Position numbers and translations under genes: made by a program
Notes under the pieces: model-generated
The model's database searches: none
Seen by the model: the letters and a program-made list of their open reading frames with translations, nothing else
What the model was told of the DNA's origin: nothing
Assembly (NCBI RefSeq): GCF_047511655.1
Contig: NC_133392.1
Location: forward strand, 161,748,542 to 161,812,541
Source: Castor canadensis
Taxonomy: Eukaryota; Chordata; Mammalia; Rodentia; Castoridae
DNA: 64,000 bases
Direction of reading: 5' to 3'
Shown: piece after piece, positions 11,833 through 21,648 of the stretch
How the letters are laid out: each line of letters begins with the position of its first letter
How positions within the stretch are numbered: the first letter of the stretch is position 1

Positions 11833-14601
11833 TCACCTCCCACATACCTCGTTGTCACACTGCAGGGCAGCAGGAGCCCTGTCAGGTGGGCCATACTACC
11901 CCGGGGCCAAGAGCAGTGGCTACCCACCCAAATACAGACGGAAGCATGCTATCAAGGTGACCTGATCTGTGGGTCACTCCCCTCTATTTGGGGCATAGGT
12001 GACCCATGAGGACCACACTAATACCCAACAGGGACACCGTGAACAAACCCAGCCCTCCTCAGTCCTCTCTCTGCCCTACTGTTCTCTATGCAGCCCACCA
12101 CTCACAGGGGATACCCCTGCCATCTGCTAACACTGCCTCTTGGTCCCCCTCAACCTGTTACCCCCCTGCACATGGGATCACACTGACAGCTATATCCTGG
12201 GACTGCTAGTGAGCACAAAATGACATGAATCCTGAGAGGCTGTAGCTCAGTACCTAGCCACGCCAAGTACTGGCCCAGGGGAACTGTGTACACCTGATGG
12301 GCGAGAGGAACAAGCAGTGCCCCCCAGACTGGGCTTACCTGGGGTGGCTTGCTGGTGCTGACCTCTGCAGAGATTCCCAGGGCCTGCAGGATGCTCTCCT
12401 GAGGGACATAGTCACCGGGGGACGTCTGGGCGAAATGCAGCAGCACTTTGTCACCACCTGTGACAGCAGGCAGGTGATCAGGGTGCCCTGGGAGATTGCC
12501 TGTACCTTGCACTCAAAGAGGAAGAGTAGTCCAGCTGGCTGAGCCCAGTAGTCCGACAGCCTGACCCCTACCCAGTTATCAAGATGAGAGAGCTCTTCCG
12601 CTCACAGCCCCCACCATGCCCACTCAGGGCACATACCACAGAAGAGCTGTGAGGAGATGGACACACCAGAGAGAGGAACAGGGTATAGCTGCCAATCTCA
12701 GCAAGCCTTCCCTGAGGACATGGCCCTGGAGCCCTGCCCAGAAACCCACCTTTGCTGACTACCAGCAGCCCTCCACTCTGCAGCAGGTCTCCAGATAGGT
12801 TCCCATGGATGCCAACAGCCTTGGCCTGGAAGGAGAGGAACAGGGTCTAGGTCAGTCCCATAGGGAAGCCCCCAGCAGCTCCCACCACACCCTAGTCCTG
12901 AATGACTTTGGCCACCACAAACCTTTGCAGCCACGTCACGCACAGGCTTTCCCAGGGCAGCCGGCAGGATGCTTAAACTGTTGTATCTGCAAAGACACCA
13001 GTTCCCTGGCCCAGATCTTTTGGCTGAGCCACAGCCCCTTTGCCTGGCCCATTCTCCTCCACATGCACAGACCGACCAGTTCAGGATCAGACTCTGCTCC
13101 ACCCACTCATTCCAGCAGAGGCTCAGAGATGGCACCAGGCAACCAGATCGGCAACCAGCCCAGCCAGGAGCAGTTCCCCAAGCCTCTGGGCACCCAGTCT
13201 GAGTATGGCTGACCTGGCTGGTGTGCCTCCAGTGGTAGACACCTGTCTAGCAAGTGTGAAGCCCTGAGTTTAAACCCCAGTGCTGCCACAAAAAAAAAAA
13301 AAAAAAAAAGGATCTCTGAGTATGGCTGACCTGGGGCCCTGCAGAGGGGGTAGGGAGAAGGCCCTGGGCTAGGTGGGCCCAGGAATATGGTTCAGCTGGC
13401 ACTGCCAATCACAAAAAGCAGCCTATGGCACTAGAAGGCTGGGGATGGCCCAAATGAAGCATTGGGTTCCCAAGCCTACTGAAGGTAGGTCTGTGTGAAA
13501 AGCCTATTTAGAACAACAGCCAAGACAAAACCCCTCAAGAAGGGCTTGCTGGGGGCAGAGTTCAAGCATGATACATTTGATATAAGAACCTTCATAAATG
13601 CTACAGTGTACCCACACCCAGCACGACAATTAAAAGAAAAAAAGAAGGGCTGGCAGGAGATGCCAATGCCACCAGAGCAGGGGCAGACTGAGTGGACAGT
13701 GGAGCAGAGGGTAGGAGGGTGGTGGCCACCCAGTTCACTCTGCCTCTCGCCAGCCCTGTGCCCCCACACAGGCACACTTACCGCTTGAAGCCCAGTTCCT
13801 TGTAGAACTGCTTGCTCTCATCCAGGTAGAGATCTAGAAGGGAAAGTCACAGGTGTGCACACCAGGCCCCATTCCAGCCCCACCCAGGCCTGGATGGCAG
13901 GGTAGGGTTCAGGGTCTGGAAGGAAAGGAAAGGGTCCAGAGGTGACCAGTGGAGCTTCCAGAGCAGAATTGAAAGGAACTTTGCCACTAGGCCCAGAGCT
14001 CTGCCAGGGCACAACCTGGAAACGAGGCAGGGGGAGAGATGAGCCCATCCAGACATTGCCTAGAGAGAGATGGTCAGGGCTGGGCAGAGGGATCGGTGCC
14101 CTGGGTGGGGAAGGGTCACACCTCCTGAGAAGTAGCCACCATCCAGGAACTCCTGAAGGCCCAAAGCTTCGGGCCCAACACCCACAAGGCGCACGCCGTG
14201 CTGGTCCAGGAGACCCTTGAGGCTGCTGAGGTCCTTGGCGATCCAGCGGCACACCATGCAGCCAAAGCGCCGCAGCCCGGCCACCACGCACGCCTGCTCC
14301 TGCCACAGACTCCGCAACTCCACCGCCTGCGGGCCGGCGCGGTCAGGGGGTGCGGGCCCACTCCCCACGCCCCGCAGTCCCTCCGGTCCTCGTGCTCTGC
14401 GCACGGCCAGCTGCACCCACTCTCAGCCTGCGCGCCGCCAGGGGACCCCTCAGGTCCGCACCCCCGCCCGGGTGACCTGTCACCGCGCCAGCGCAGGTGT
14501 CCGGTCGCGCCCACCGCCCTATGCCGGCCAGGCCTCACCTCCCCAGTCACTGCATGCTTCAGGACACACGCGCCCACGCGGGCAAGGTCCACGGCACTCA
14601 T
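11833..14601 (-). CDS. PRXL2B: PRXL2B (prostamide/prostaglandin F synthase), complete
   Basis: Seven coding exons on the minus strand: 14601-14539, 14326-14122, 13833-13782, 12986-12923, 12825-12750, 12457-12339 and 11859-11833. Together they encode 201 residues. The start [12 protein letters not shown] matches the human protein. The thioredoxin-like active site is FGCMVC, Cys44 and Cys47 (codons at 14260-14258 and 14251-14249). Later landmarks are [35 protein letters not shown] and [20 protein letters not shown]. The family is cytosolic and reduces prostaglandin H2 and prostamide H2 to the F2-alpha forms with NADPH and thioredoxin. The last exon reads CDNEVCGR-stop, three residues longer than the human end CDREV as I remember it. 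The gene converges on MMEL1, and its promoter is GC-rich. All junctions have GT-AG ends and keep frame. Every motif expected of a working enzyme is present. Confidence 0.95.
13218..13310 (+). repeat. Young tRNA-derived SINE with perfect target-site duplication, PRXL2B intron 3
   Basis: The tRNA-like body 'agtggtagacacctgtctagcaagtgtgaagccctgagtt' (interrupted match to the family) is followed by an A-tail of about 20. The 20 bases before it (13198-13217) recur exactly after it (13315-13334). A perfect target-site duplication and a clean tail mean recent insertion. It is antisense to PRXL2B. Confidence 0.9.
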
Positions 14602-15090
14602 GGCTGCAGCCTCCGGTCCCTGCTCCCGGCTCCCGGCCGCAGCCAGGCCAGCTACTCGCTCATGCGCCGTCCCCAGGCAGAGCCAGGCCCCGCCCCGCCC
14701 TCGACCCGCCCACGACCCCGCCCACGACCCCGCCCCGGTCCCCAGGGCTGCCCCACCTCCCGGGACCGCCCCCTAGGTCGCTTGGCCACACCCTGGTCAC
14801 GCCCCATTCCTTCTGGGTTCTCGTTCCGTTCCTACACCACCCCACCTTCCCAGCTCCAGACTCCACCCCAAGATGGCCGCACCGCAGCACAGACACGCCC
14901 CGGACACGCCCCAAGTTCGGTCCTCGATTGTCTGTCCCTTCGCCGAGGCCAGGGGCGGAAGTGGGTCTCCTTATTTGCATATGCATGAGTGCGTTGGCCA
15001 ATGGCAGCCTTCCACACGTGGTGCGCCTACACCACGTGCGGGAGGGTTGAAGGGAGTCGGAGTGTGTTCTGTAACTGCGGGGCGGGGAGC
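14150..15090 (-). promoter_or_regulatory. PRXL2B: PRXL2B CpG-rich promoter and exon 1-2 region
   Basis: CpG density rises sharply over exons 1-2 and the 480 bases upstream of the ATG at 14601. Upstream are repeated GC boxes (cccgcccacgac units, 14703-14740) and a CCAAT word at 14998-15002. An octamer-like ATTTGCATATGCAT lies at 14973-14986. Two CACGTG E-boxes (15015-15020, 15033-15038) form a 9-base inverted repeat. No TATA box was seen, so start sites are probably dispersed. Confidence 0.75.
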
Positions 15091-16264
15091 GCGGTTTGGC
15101 GGGATCAGGGTTAAGCTTATTGCAGCGTTCTCTCCCTTACAAGCCTGGCTTGTCTTTAATCATAAAGTACTGTCAATTTCATGCCGGTACATATCAGCTT
15201 TTAACCCCCAAACGCTGGGGTAATACGGACCCAAAGGGACAAACAGCAATGCACCGCTTACTAGGTGCCTTGGGAATAGGTTTTTTCCCTCAGTACAGCC
15301 CTGGGATGTCTTCTAGAATCACTGAGTTCCCACCAAGCGCCTGAGGCCCAGCTTGACTCGGATAGGAGTCCCAGATGAGCACAAGGTTTGTCGCTCCTAG
15401 TGCTGGCCTTGCCTACAGGACCCCCGGAAGAGATGGTAAAGCCAAGGCCCAGGAGGATCCTGGGAGGATGATGGAGCTGGAGACTGAAGGTCCAGGAAGG
15501 AAAAAAAGGACCGTGTCACCATGTCAAAAAAGGAACTCATATTATACACGTGTGAAGATGTCATAACGAAAGCCATTATTCTGTGCAATCAATAGGTACA
15601 AATAAGGAAAAAGAAGGGGAATTCATTTTCCAGGTAATGAAGGCAGGAAGAGCAAGAGGAGGAAAGGGAGGCGTCTAGGAGTTAATAGCAGCCAGAAACA
15701 AGACAGGAGCTGCCCCCAGAGCAGCTCCATCCTGTGGAGGAGGTCTGCCACCTTCCTGGGAGCTGGAGCAGCCAGTTTCAGAGGCACCCGCAGAAGAAAC
15801 CCAAAGAGCAGGGACTCCATCCGCCTGCCTCTGCGCCTCTGGTAGTAACTGGCTGTGCAGGAGCCAAGGGGGAGCCCACAGAGGGAAGAAAGAGGAGTGC
15901 AGAAGATCACAGCCAAGCAAGTGACCAAAGAGCACAGCAGGCTACTCAGACACATGCGTTGTGTACGTGTTCACACGTAAATTGGAAAGAGGCAGCTAAA
16001 TTGTGTGGGGAGGCAAAAAGGTAATCATTTAAATGAGGAATTCTTTCAGTGCTCTTGATTTCCTTGAGGATAAGGGTGTTGCTTTTTCTCCCAGTGTAGG
16101 GAGGGCATCTTTCACACAGTAATTTCATCTCCTACATTTATGAAACAGAAGAGAGGGCTGGGTGTGGCACGACGTGCTTGTAATCCCGGCTATGTAGGAG
16201 GCAGGTAGGAGGAATGGAGTCTGAGGCCAGCCCCAGCAAAAAACGAGAGGTATGCTGTGGATTG
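15091..16264. other. Intergenic, no gene recognised
   Basis: Between the PRXL2B promoter and the inverted-duplication arm. A 96-codon open frame at 15734-16024 matches nothing I know and lacks an exon context. The only clear element is the B1 fragment at 16156-16236. Confidence 0.55.
16156..16236 (+). repeat. B1/7SL-like SINE fragment
   Basis: 'ggctgggtgtggcacga...gtaatcccggctatgtaggaggcaggtaggagga...ctgaggccagcc' follows the left half of B1/Alu-type elements. Confidence 0.75.
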
Positions 16265-16998
16265 GATCTGGCAGCTGGGGAGGTCCATCAAGTAGCCACC
16301 TCCACAGGCCACCTCACTTTATCTCAGAAGGTTGGACTCAAGGAAGGCCACCCAGCAGGAAGCCCAGAATGTGGGTCCCAACCCCTTTGCCTTGTTCCCA
16401 TGTCACCTGTTCTTTCACTTGGCCCCTCCCTGATAAGTTTGCCTTGCTGTGTCTTGCGGACTGTAGCCAGGGTGACAGGCGTTCTCTAGGCATTTCTTCT
16501 TATTTATCAACCTCCCCTCCACACACTGATGTCTTGGGGTGTTTGGGTGGAGGTGTCCCCAACTAGTTGAGGGCCCAGGTCATTAGTCCTCAGCCAAGCT
16601 AGCCCCGCAAATTGAGAACAGTAAAATGACACTGAGAACCACAAACCCCATGAACTGGAGTCTGGAAGGGAGGTCCTCTTTCTTGATTTATCCAGCGGTG
16701 GAAGACAGGATGAAGCCAGTAAGTCTGTGGTTTACCAAGCCTGCAAACCATGCCAGCTGTTACCACATAACCATGGAGGAGACGTCTCCTGTGTTCCCCA
16801 ACCACTGATCAACAGCCTAGGTGACCAGACATCTCATACATCTAAGGATGGCTCCTGCTGGGCACTGCTGTGGGCCTGGCAGGAGTGTGGCAGCTGCCGT
16901 GGGTTTGCTTCAGCCCTGAGCAGCAGGAGAGTCAAGGCCATGGTTCGGGGAGTGAAAGGACCCCACACACCTTCTGTCAAACGGGGTTCAAATCCTAC
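16265..16998 (+). repeat. Inverted duplication arm 1 (copy of TNFRSF14 3' region)
   Basis: Read forward, this block aligns by eye, with small gaps, to the reverse complement of 20935-21648. Shared landmarks include 'gaaggccacccagc', 'gatgtcttggggtgtttggg', 'ggctagccccgcaa'-like text, the coding block, and 'tgatcaacag'. I judge identity as roughly 70-80 percent, highest around the exon end. The arms flank about 3.9 kb containing two LTR-like remnants. Confidence 0.8.
16696..16808 (+). pseudogene. TNFRSF14: Decayed copy of TNFRSF14 terminal exon
   Basis: After an AG, CGGTGGAAGACAGG corresponds to the real exon's CGGAAAAGACAG. The copy ends with codons for ...MEETSPVFPNH and a stop, versus ...VEETSPMFPNR in the functional exon at 21237-21124. 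The copy is 113 bases against 114, so its frame is lost partway. The only open frame that reaches the conserved end starts elsewhere, at 16626. It lies on the opposite strand to TNFRSF14, with no other receptor exons upstream. It is therefore an orphan exon copy rather than a second gene. Confidence 0.8.
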
Positions 16999-16999
16999 C

Positions 17000-17498
17000 A
17001 CTAGCCCTGTGAGAAGAGAACTGGTGATTCCTAACCATCAATAATTGATGGATGGGGAAGGGAACGGGTGGTCCCAGGGCCAGGTAGGGATGGTTTGAGT
17101 TGTCCCCGGGCCAGGATGTGAATAACCTATAGGCATTAGTAATTTAAAAGAAGGCTCAGAGAAGGAGAAGAATATTCAACCTGAAATACAGTATTCAGTC
17201 ATGTATGTTCTATGAGTCCCAAACTTTCTCTAAGTCTAGCCTGCCTCAGACTGACAGATGAGAGAGCGCCTTAGGGGGAAAGACCTGCCCCAATAGACCA
17301 GGAGCCCAGATGGAATAAAAGCCAAAGAAAAGGGAGCCAGTAAATATGGACAAACTCTGTCCTTCTTAAGCAAGTGCTTCTATCCCTGCTGCCACTGCCT
17401 GGGGACATTAGCTTCCAGGGCCTTTTCCTTTTCTCCTGAGGCCTCCCGGCTTTTTATTGTATTCAAGGACTCTAATCCCTTGTTTTATTTTTTGTTGG
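17000..17498. other. Intergenic, nothing recognised
   Basis: About 500 bases of moderately AT-rich sequence without an exon-like or repeat signature I could name. Confidence 0.4.
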
Positions 17499-17592
17499 TT
17501 TTTTTTTTTTTTTGGCGGTGCTGGGGTTTGAACTCAAGGTCTTGGGATTCCTGGGCAGGCACTCCACTGCTTGAGCCACGTCCCCCAGCTCC
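17499..17592 (-). repeat. tRNA-derived SINE
   Basis: A T-run followed by 'ggcggtgctggggtttgaactcaaggtct...gagccac' is the reverse complement of the A-tailed tRNA-like SINE of this genome. Confidence 0.85.
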
Positions 17593-17899
17593 ACTGCTAT
17601 TATTACTTTTGGTGGCATGTTGTAGGGTTTGTCCTGTGTGAGCCCCATCTATATCTCTTCTGCATTTCCTGTCCACTGAGAAACCCTAGAATCAGTGATA
17701 CCCACAAGTGTGCGTCCCCTCAGGGTTCCTGCACAGGTGCCTGAGGACTCATTCATCCACATATTTATTGTGTGGGGGTGAGACAAGGCCCTGTTCCCTA
17801 TAGCTAGAGGGGGGACTGGTCAGGAGGGTGCTTTAGGGGACCCCCTACTGTAGCAGGGAGGAGGATCAGAAGAAAACAAACTAGGCCTGAGTCCTGAGA

Positions 17900-18235
17900 A
17901 AGGAGCAGGGAGGTAGGGATGGAAAAGCAGAGAGAAAAAACCTGAGAAATCTGAACACGAGGAAGGTCACGTAGCACCGGGGAGGGGAAAGTCAGGTAGC
18001 ACTAGGGTAAAGTGGCCAATAAAATTAAACATAACCATATATGGATTAGACCTTGCTTTTTACTTCTGTAACCTGCGTGCAAGGGTATATAAGGTGAGAC
18101 CCCTTTGTTCTTGGGGCCCAGCCTTTGGACACGAGTCCACTGGGTCTGTGCTGACACAATAAAACATTGCTTCCTGCTAAATTGCCTCAGTGTCCCGTAT
18201 CTCAGCTAGCAACTTCCTGCAACACTACCATCCCC
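17900..18235 (+). mobile_element. Solo LTR, endogenous retrovirus (ERV1/gamma-like), copy A
   Basis: A fossil LTR: a U3-like part, a TATA word (gtatataagg) near 18085, an R/U5-like part starting 'ctttgttcttggggccc' and an AATAAA poly(A) signal near 18160. It is homologous to copy B near the TNFRSF14 promoter, and both end near 'cctgcaacacta'. No internal retroviral region adjoins it. It is clearly old and diverged from copy B. Ends are approximate. Confidence 0.65.
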
Positions 18236-18239
18236 ATCT

Positions 18240-18960
18240 ACTTTGTCTGATGGATACCTGGCCCTCAGAGCTGGCCCTGAGTCCCTGGGCTGCCCACCAA
18301 GGTTGCCCTCCTGGGCTGCCTACTGCCCCTCTCATCTCACCCCGGGTTCTCAACTGGTCACCATGTTTCCTCCCTGCCCAGTGTCCTTGTGGGCATGCTG
18401 CAGGCTGCTCAGGCCAGCCAAACCCCAGCTACTTCCCTCCCTTGGCCAAGGGTACTTACAGGCACTGCTGGCCCAGTGGGTCCTGACTGAGCAGCTGGGT
18501 AGCTGGGATACAGAGGCCAGACCCGCACCAGCAGGCTGGGGCTGTCTGCTTATATGGGCCCAGCCTGTGGAGCTGACACCTGGGCTCCAGCCATACAGCA
18601 CTATCAGCCCCACTGTGGTGGTCCCGCCACTACCCACTCACCAAGGTTCTGGCTACATCTTGTCACTTTTCCTCTCTCCCCTGCTTCTGTGCTACCTACC
18701 CCTCTCTAGGCTGAGCACACTCTCCCTGACCTCAGGTCCCCATCTTCCCACAGCTGTAGGGTGGTGTCTCAACCCTGGCCCATTGGCAGGGAGGCTATTC
18801 AGAAGCCCACGACACCATGGCTGGGGCCCACAGTGCTGGGAATCACGAGCTCCAGGGAGACAGTGGCTGCTGGGTGAAGGACCCACCCACTAAGGTGACA
18901 CCTGGAGCACTACCTCAGGAACATTACATATAGCTCTGGGGGCAGGGTTTGGGGTCCTGG
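18240..18960. other. Intergenic GC-rich stretch, no gene recognised
   Basis: An open frame of 216 codons (18243-18893) is Pro/Leu/Ser-rich with no recognisable motif, and antisense frames overlap it. I read it as chance. Confidence 0.45.
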
Positions 18961-18964
18961 TGTT

Positions 18965-19465
18965 TTGAGAGGTGCTTAAGCTGCTTTTGCTGAAAAGCAC
19001 TGACTCCTTCCTTGGGCCCATGAATTAACTAAACACAGGAGAAGCTTGGTATCTGCCTCCATTTTGTAACTATTATCCTTTGAGCCATTCTTTCCTGCAC
19101 CCCCCAAATGAGGACAATTACCTGTAGTGATGGAGCTGCACCCTGGAGCAGGAGTAATCATCTCATGGGAACCAGATTGCTCCCCTCAAGTGATGACAGC
19201 GGTAAGAACTTCTCCAGACCCCTTCTCAGAGCCCTGGGACTGAGATAATGGTCAGCCAGAACACACCTGTGACTGGGACTGCTTAACTATGCATACATTT
19301 GTGCCCTGCCCCCATCCACTTAAACCTATAGCTCATGTCTGTACCCTAAAGATGGCTGAAAACAGGCTGAGTGCCTTCTCTGCTCTTCCCACATCATGTC
19401 TGAGCCCTGTAATAAACCTCCTTTCTCTGTCCTTCACTATGCTTCTTTATTTGGTGTACAGGGGC
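18965..19465 (+). mobile_element. Possible second LTR remnant
   Basis: 'cctgtaataaacctcctttctctgtcc' near 19405-19435 resembles the R/U5 poly(A) region of a retroviral LTR. The preceding 400 bases ('cctccattttgtaac...') are compatible with U3. It differs from copies A and B. Family not assigned. Confidence 0.4.
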
Positions 19466-20465
19466 AGGTGGCTGGAATGGCATGTGGAATCCCAGGAGTT
19501 GGGGCCTTGGGTTCAAAACTCCACTTTCAGTGCCAGAGAGGAGGACTTTCCACATGGGACACAGCTAAGTGTCCCTATGAGCCCCAAGCTGTAGCTTCCA
19601 CCTGGTCCTGCCCAGCTCCTGCCAAGATAGCAGCAGGCAGGGAGAGGAGCTCACTCTAGGCAGACACTCAGGTGGTCCACATGGCAGCCCTCGGAGTTCC
19701 TGGCCAGCTGTGGCAGTGCACGGGTGCAGTAGGGAGGTGCAGTAGGGAGGGCCAGCGGGGCTCAGGCCCCTCGGGCTAAGCCCTCCCTGTGTGGATGGGA
19801 GGAGGGTGAGGTGCACAGCATGGTGGGTAGGACTACCTTTGGCAAAGGGGTCTGTGCAGACAGGCGCCATCTGACCTCGAAGAGTGGCCCGGGAGCTTCC
19901 ATGAAACAGGTGGTAATGCAGTCCCACAGCCAACACACCCAGGGCTTTCCCTCAGCCACTCCAGCTGCCATGGGCAGCTGCTGTCCAGGAACTGGAAGAG
20001 AACGGTCTTGTGGCCATGCCAGGTGGTGACTCAGAGCTGAGGTTTTCAGGAGGCCGCAGCAGTGCAGTATCTCCCTTTTCCCCCTCTGGCTTCTCCAAGA
20101 CTCTACCTCAGAGTCCCTTGCTAGTGCACCTGAGCTACTCCACCCACTGGGATGCAAAGAGCAAGTTGGGCCAAGAACCCAGCCCTGTGGCCCCACAAGC
20201 CTTGTCCCTCAGCTGGGACACTCACAAAACACCAGGGCCAGGAAATGACGTCAGTGATGGAACTGAACCCAGTGAGGAGAAGAGGAGACATGAGTTTATC
20301 ACATCAGTGTGTGAGTGAGTGGGCACATGGTGGGATGGGGTGCTCCTCCTGCCATGGACACATGTCACCATGTCGCAGCCACCAGCATAATCATGGTGCA
20401 ACGAAAGTTTGATGAAACATAACACATTTGCACAGTGACAAAGCATCTAAACAAAATATATTTTT
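19466..20465. other. Intergenic, no gene recognised
   Basis: GC-rich unique sequence. Overlapping open frames on both strands lack family motifs and splice context. Confidence 0.45.
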
Positions 20466-20570
20466 TCAGGGCTGGGGGCTTGCCTAGCAAGCGCAAGGGT
20501 CTGAGTTCAAACCCTAGTACCACCAAAAAAATAAATAAAAATATTAAAAAATTTAAAAAACATTCAACAA
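20466..20570 (+). repeat. tRNA-derived SINE with A-rich tail
   Basis: 'gggctgggggcttgcctagcaagcgcaagg...gttcaaaccctagtaccacc' is followed by an A/AAAT-rich tail. It is one of the better-preserved copies, missing part of the 5' end. Confidence 0.85.
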
Positions 20571-20606
20571 GACATGTATTTTCAATGACAAATAGAATAA
20601 AGGAGG

Positions 20607-20665
20607 GAGGCTCGGTATGGTAGTGCAGACCTGTCATCCCAGCTGTACGAGAAACTTAAGGAGGA
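20607..20665 (+). repeat. B1-like SINE fragment
   Basis: 'ggctcggtatggtagtgcagacctgtcatcccagctgtac' (in part) resembles the 5' part of a 7SL-derived SINE. Confidence 0.55.
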
Positions 20666-20734
20666 GGACCCTGCCAAAGTGACAACCAAGATGAGCAATC
20701 ACACAGGTGCAGTTCCCACCCCCATGAGGTAGTG

Positions 20735-20795
20735 CCTGCAGGCCCAATCTTCAGACGGGCAAGCTGAGGCTCACCGGGACCCAGGACAGGCAGAG
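20735..20795 (+). repeat. MIR fragment
   Basis: 'tcagacgggcaagctgaggctca' resembles the MIR core, short and diverged. Confidence 0.4.
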
Positions 20796-20934
20796 AGCTG
20801 GGGCTGGATAAGTGCCATTCTGGGCCAACTGCGAGGTGTAGGAAGCAGTGCAGTGGGCTGGCAGCAGCTGTCATGCATCTTCAGTGTGCTGGTATGACAG
20901 AGGGAGCTCAGGCAGCACCAGAGCAGGCAGGAAG

Positions 20935-21648
20935 GAGGCCTCTGGACCCAATTTGATGGAAGGGAAAGACATGTGACAACCCCTGGGACCTGAGCAGCGA
21001 GCCCATCTCTCCCACTGCTGAAGGCTGCCACAAGCCCAAGCCCAGGACGGGGATCACACCACCACCAGTGTCCATCAGGGGCCACTCTAGATGTCTGAGC
21101 TATCCAGTTGCCCATTCTGTTGATCAGCGGTTGGGGAACATGGGAGATGTCTCCTCCACAGCCACAATGGTGATGGCTTCCCTGGTTTGCAGGTCCTCAG
21201 TAACTGCAGACTTGCTGGCTTCATTCTGTCTTTTCCGCTGCCAGATAAATCCAGAATGAAGGCCCACCTTCCAACTCCCAACCCATGGGCATTGTGGTCC
21301 TCGGGGCCACCTACTGTCCTCAACTTGAGGGGCTAGCCTGGCTACAGACTAGCCCTCAACCAGCTGGGACACACCCTCCACCCAAACACCCCAAGACATG
21401 TCAACTGTGTGGGGACAATGGCTGAGAAATGATACCTGGTCAGAGAACACCGCCATAATCCCACGGCCTGTAATACAAGACACTCACATTAGGGGGCAGT
21501 CCAGAGCTAATGACTAGGGGACACTGGCTCACAGGAAGGTGAGGTGGAACCCCCATTCTGGCCTTTGGCTGGGTGGCCTTCCCCAGAGTCTGACTCTGAA
21601 ACAAGGTGACCTGTGCAGGCAGCTCCTTGGTGAGCCTGACCCCCCAGA
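20935..21648 (-). repeat. Inverted duplication arm 2, containing functional TNFRSF14 last exon
   Basis: Reverse complement of this block aligns to 16265-16998 (see arm 1). This arm holds the intact reading frame of the TNFRSF14 terminal exon, part of the preceding intron and the start of the 3' UTR. It is presumably the ancestral copy. Confidence 0.8.

Noticed and set aside
16626-16808. 60-codon plus-strand frame ending in a TNFRSF14-like tail as a real small gene
   Set aside because: Only the last dozen or so residues match the receptor. The rest reads duplicated intron and frame-lost exon sequence.
20466-20570. tRNA gene (also at 13218, 32866, 46986 and others)
   Set aside because: The tRNA-like box is present, but no cloverleaf or anticodon arm can be drawn. 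Each has a SINE A-tail and repeats many times.
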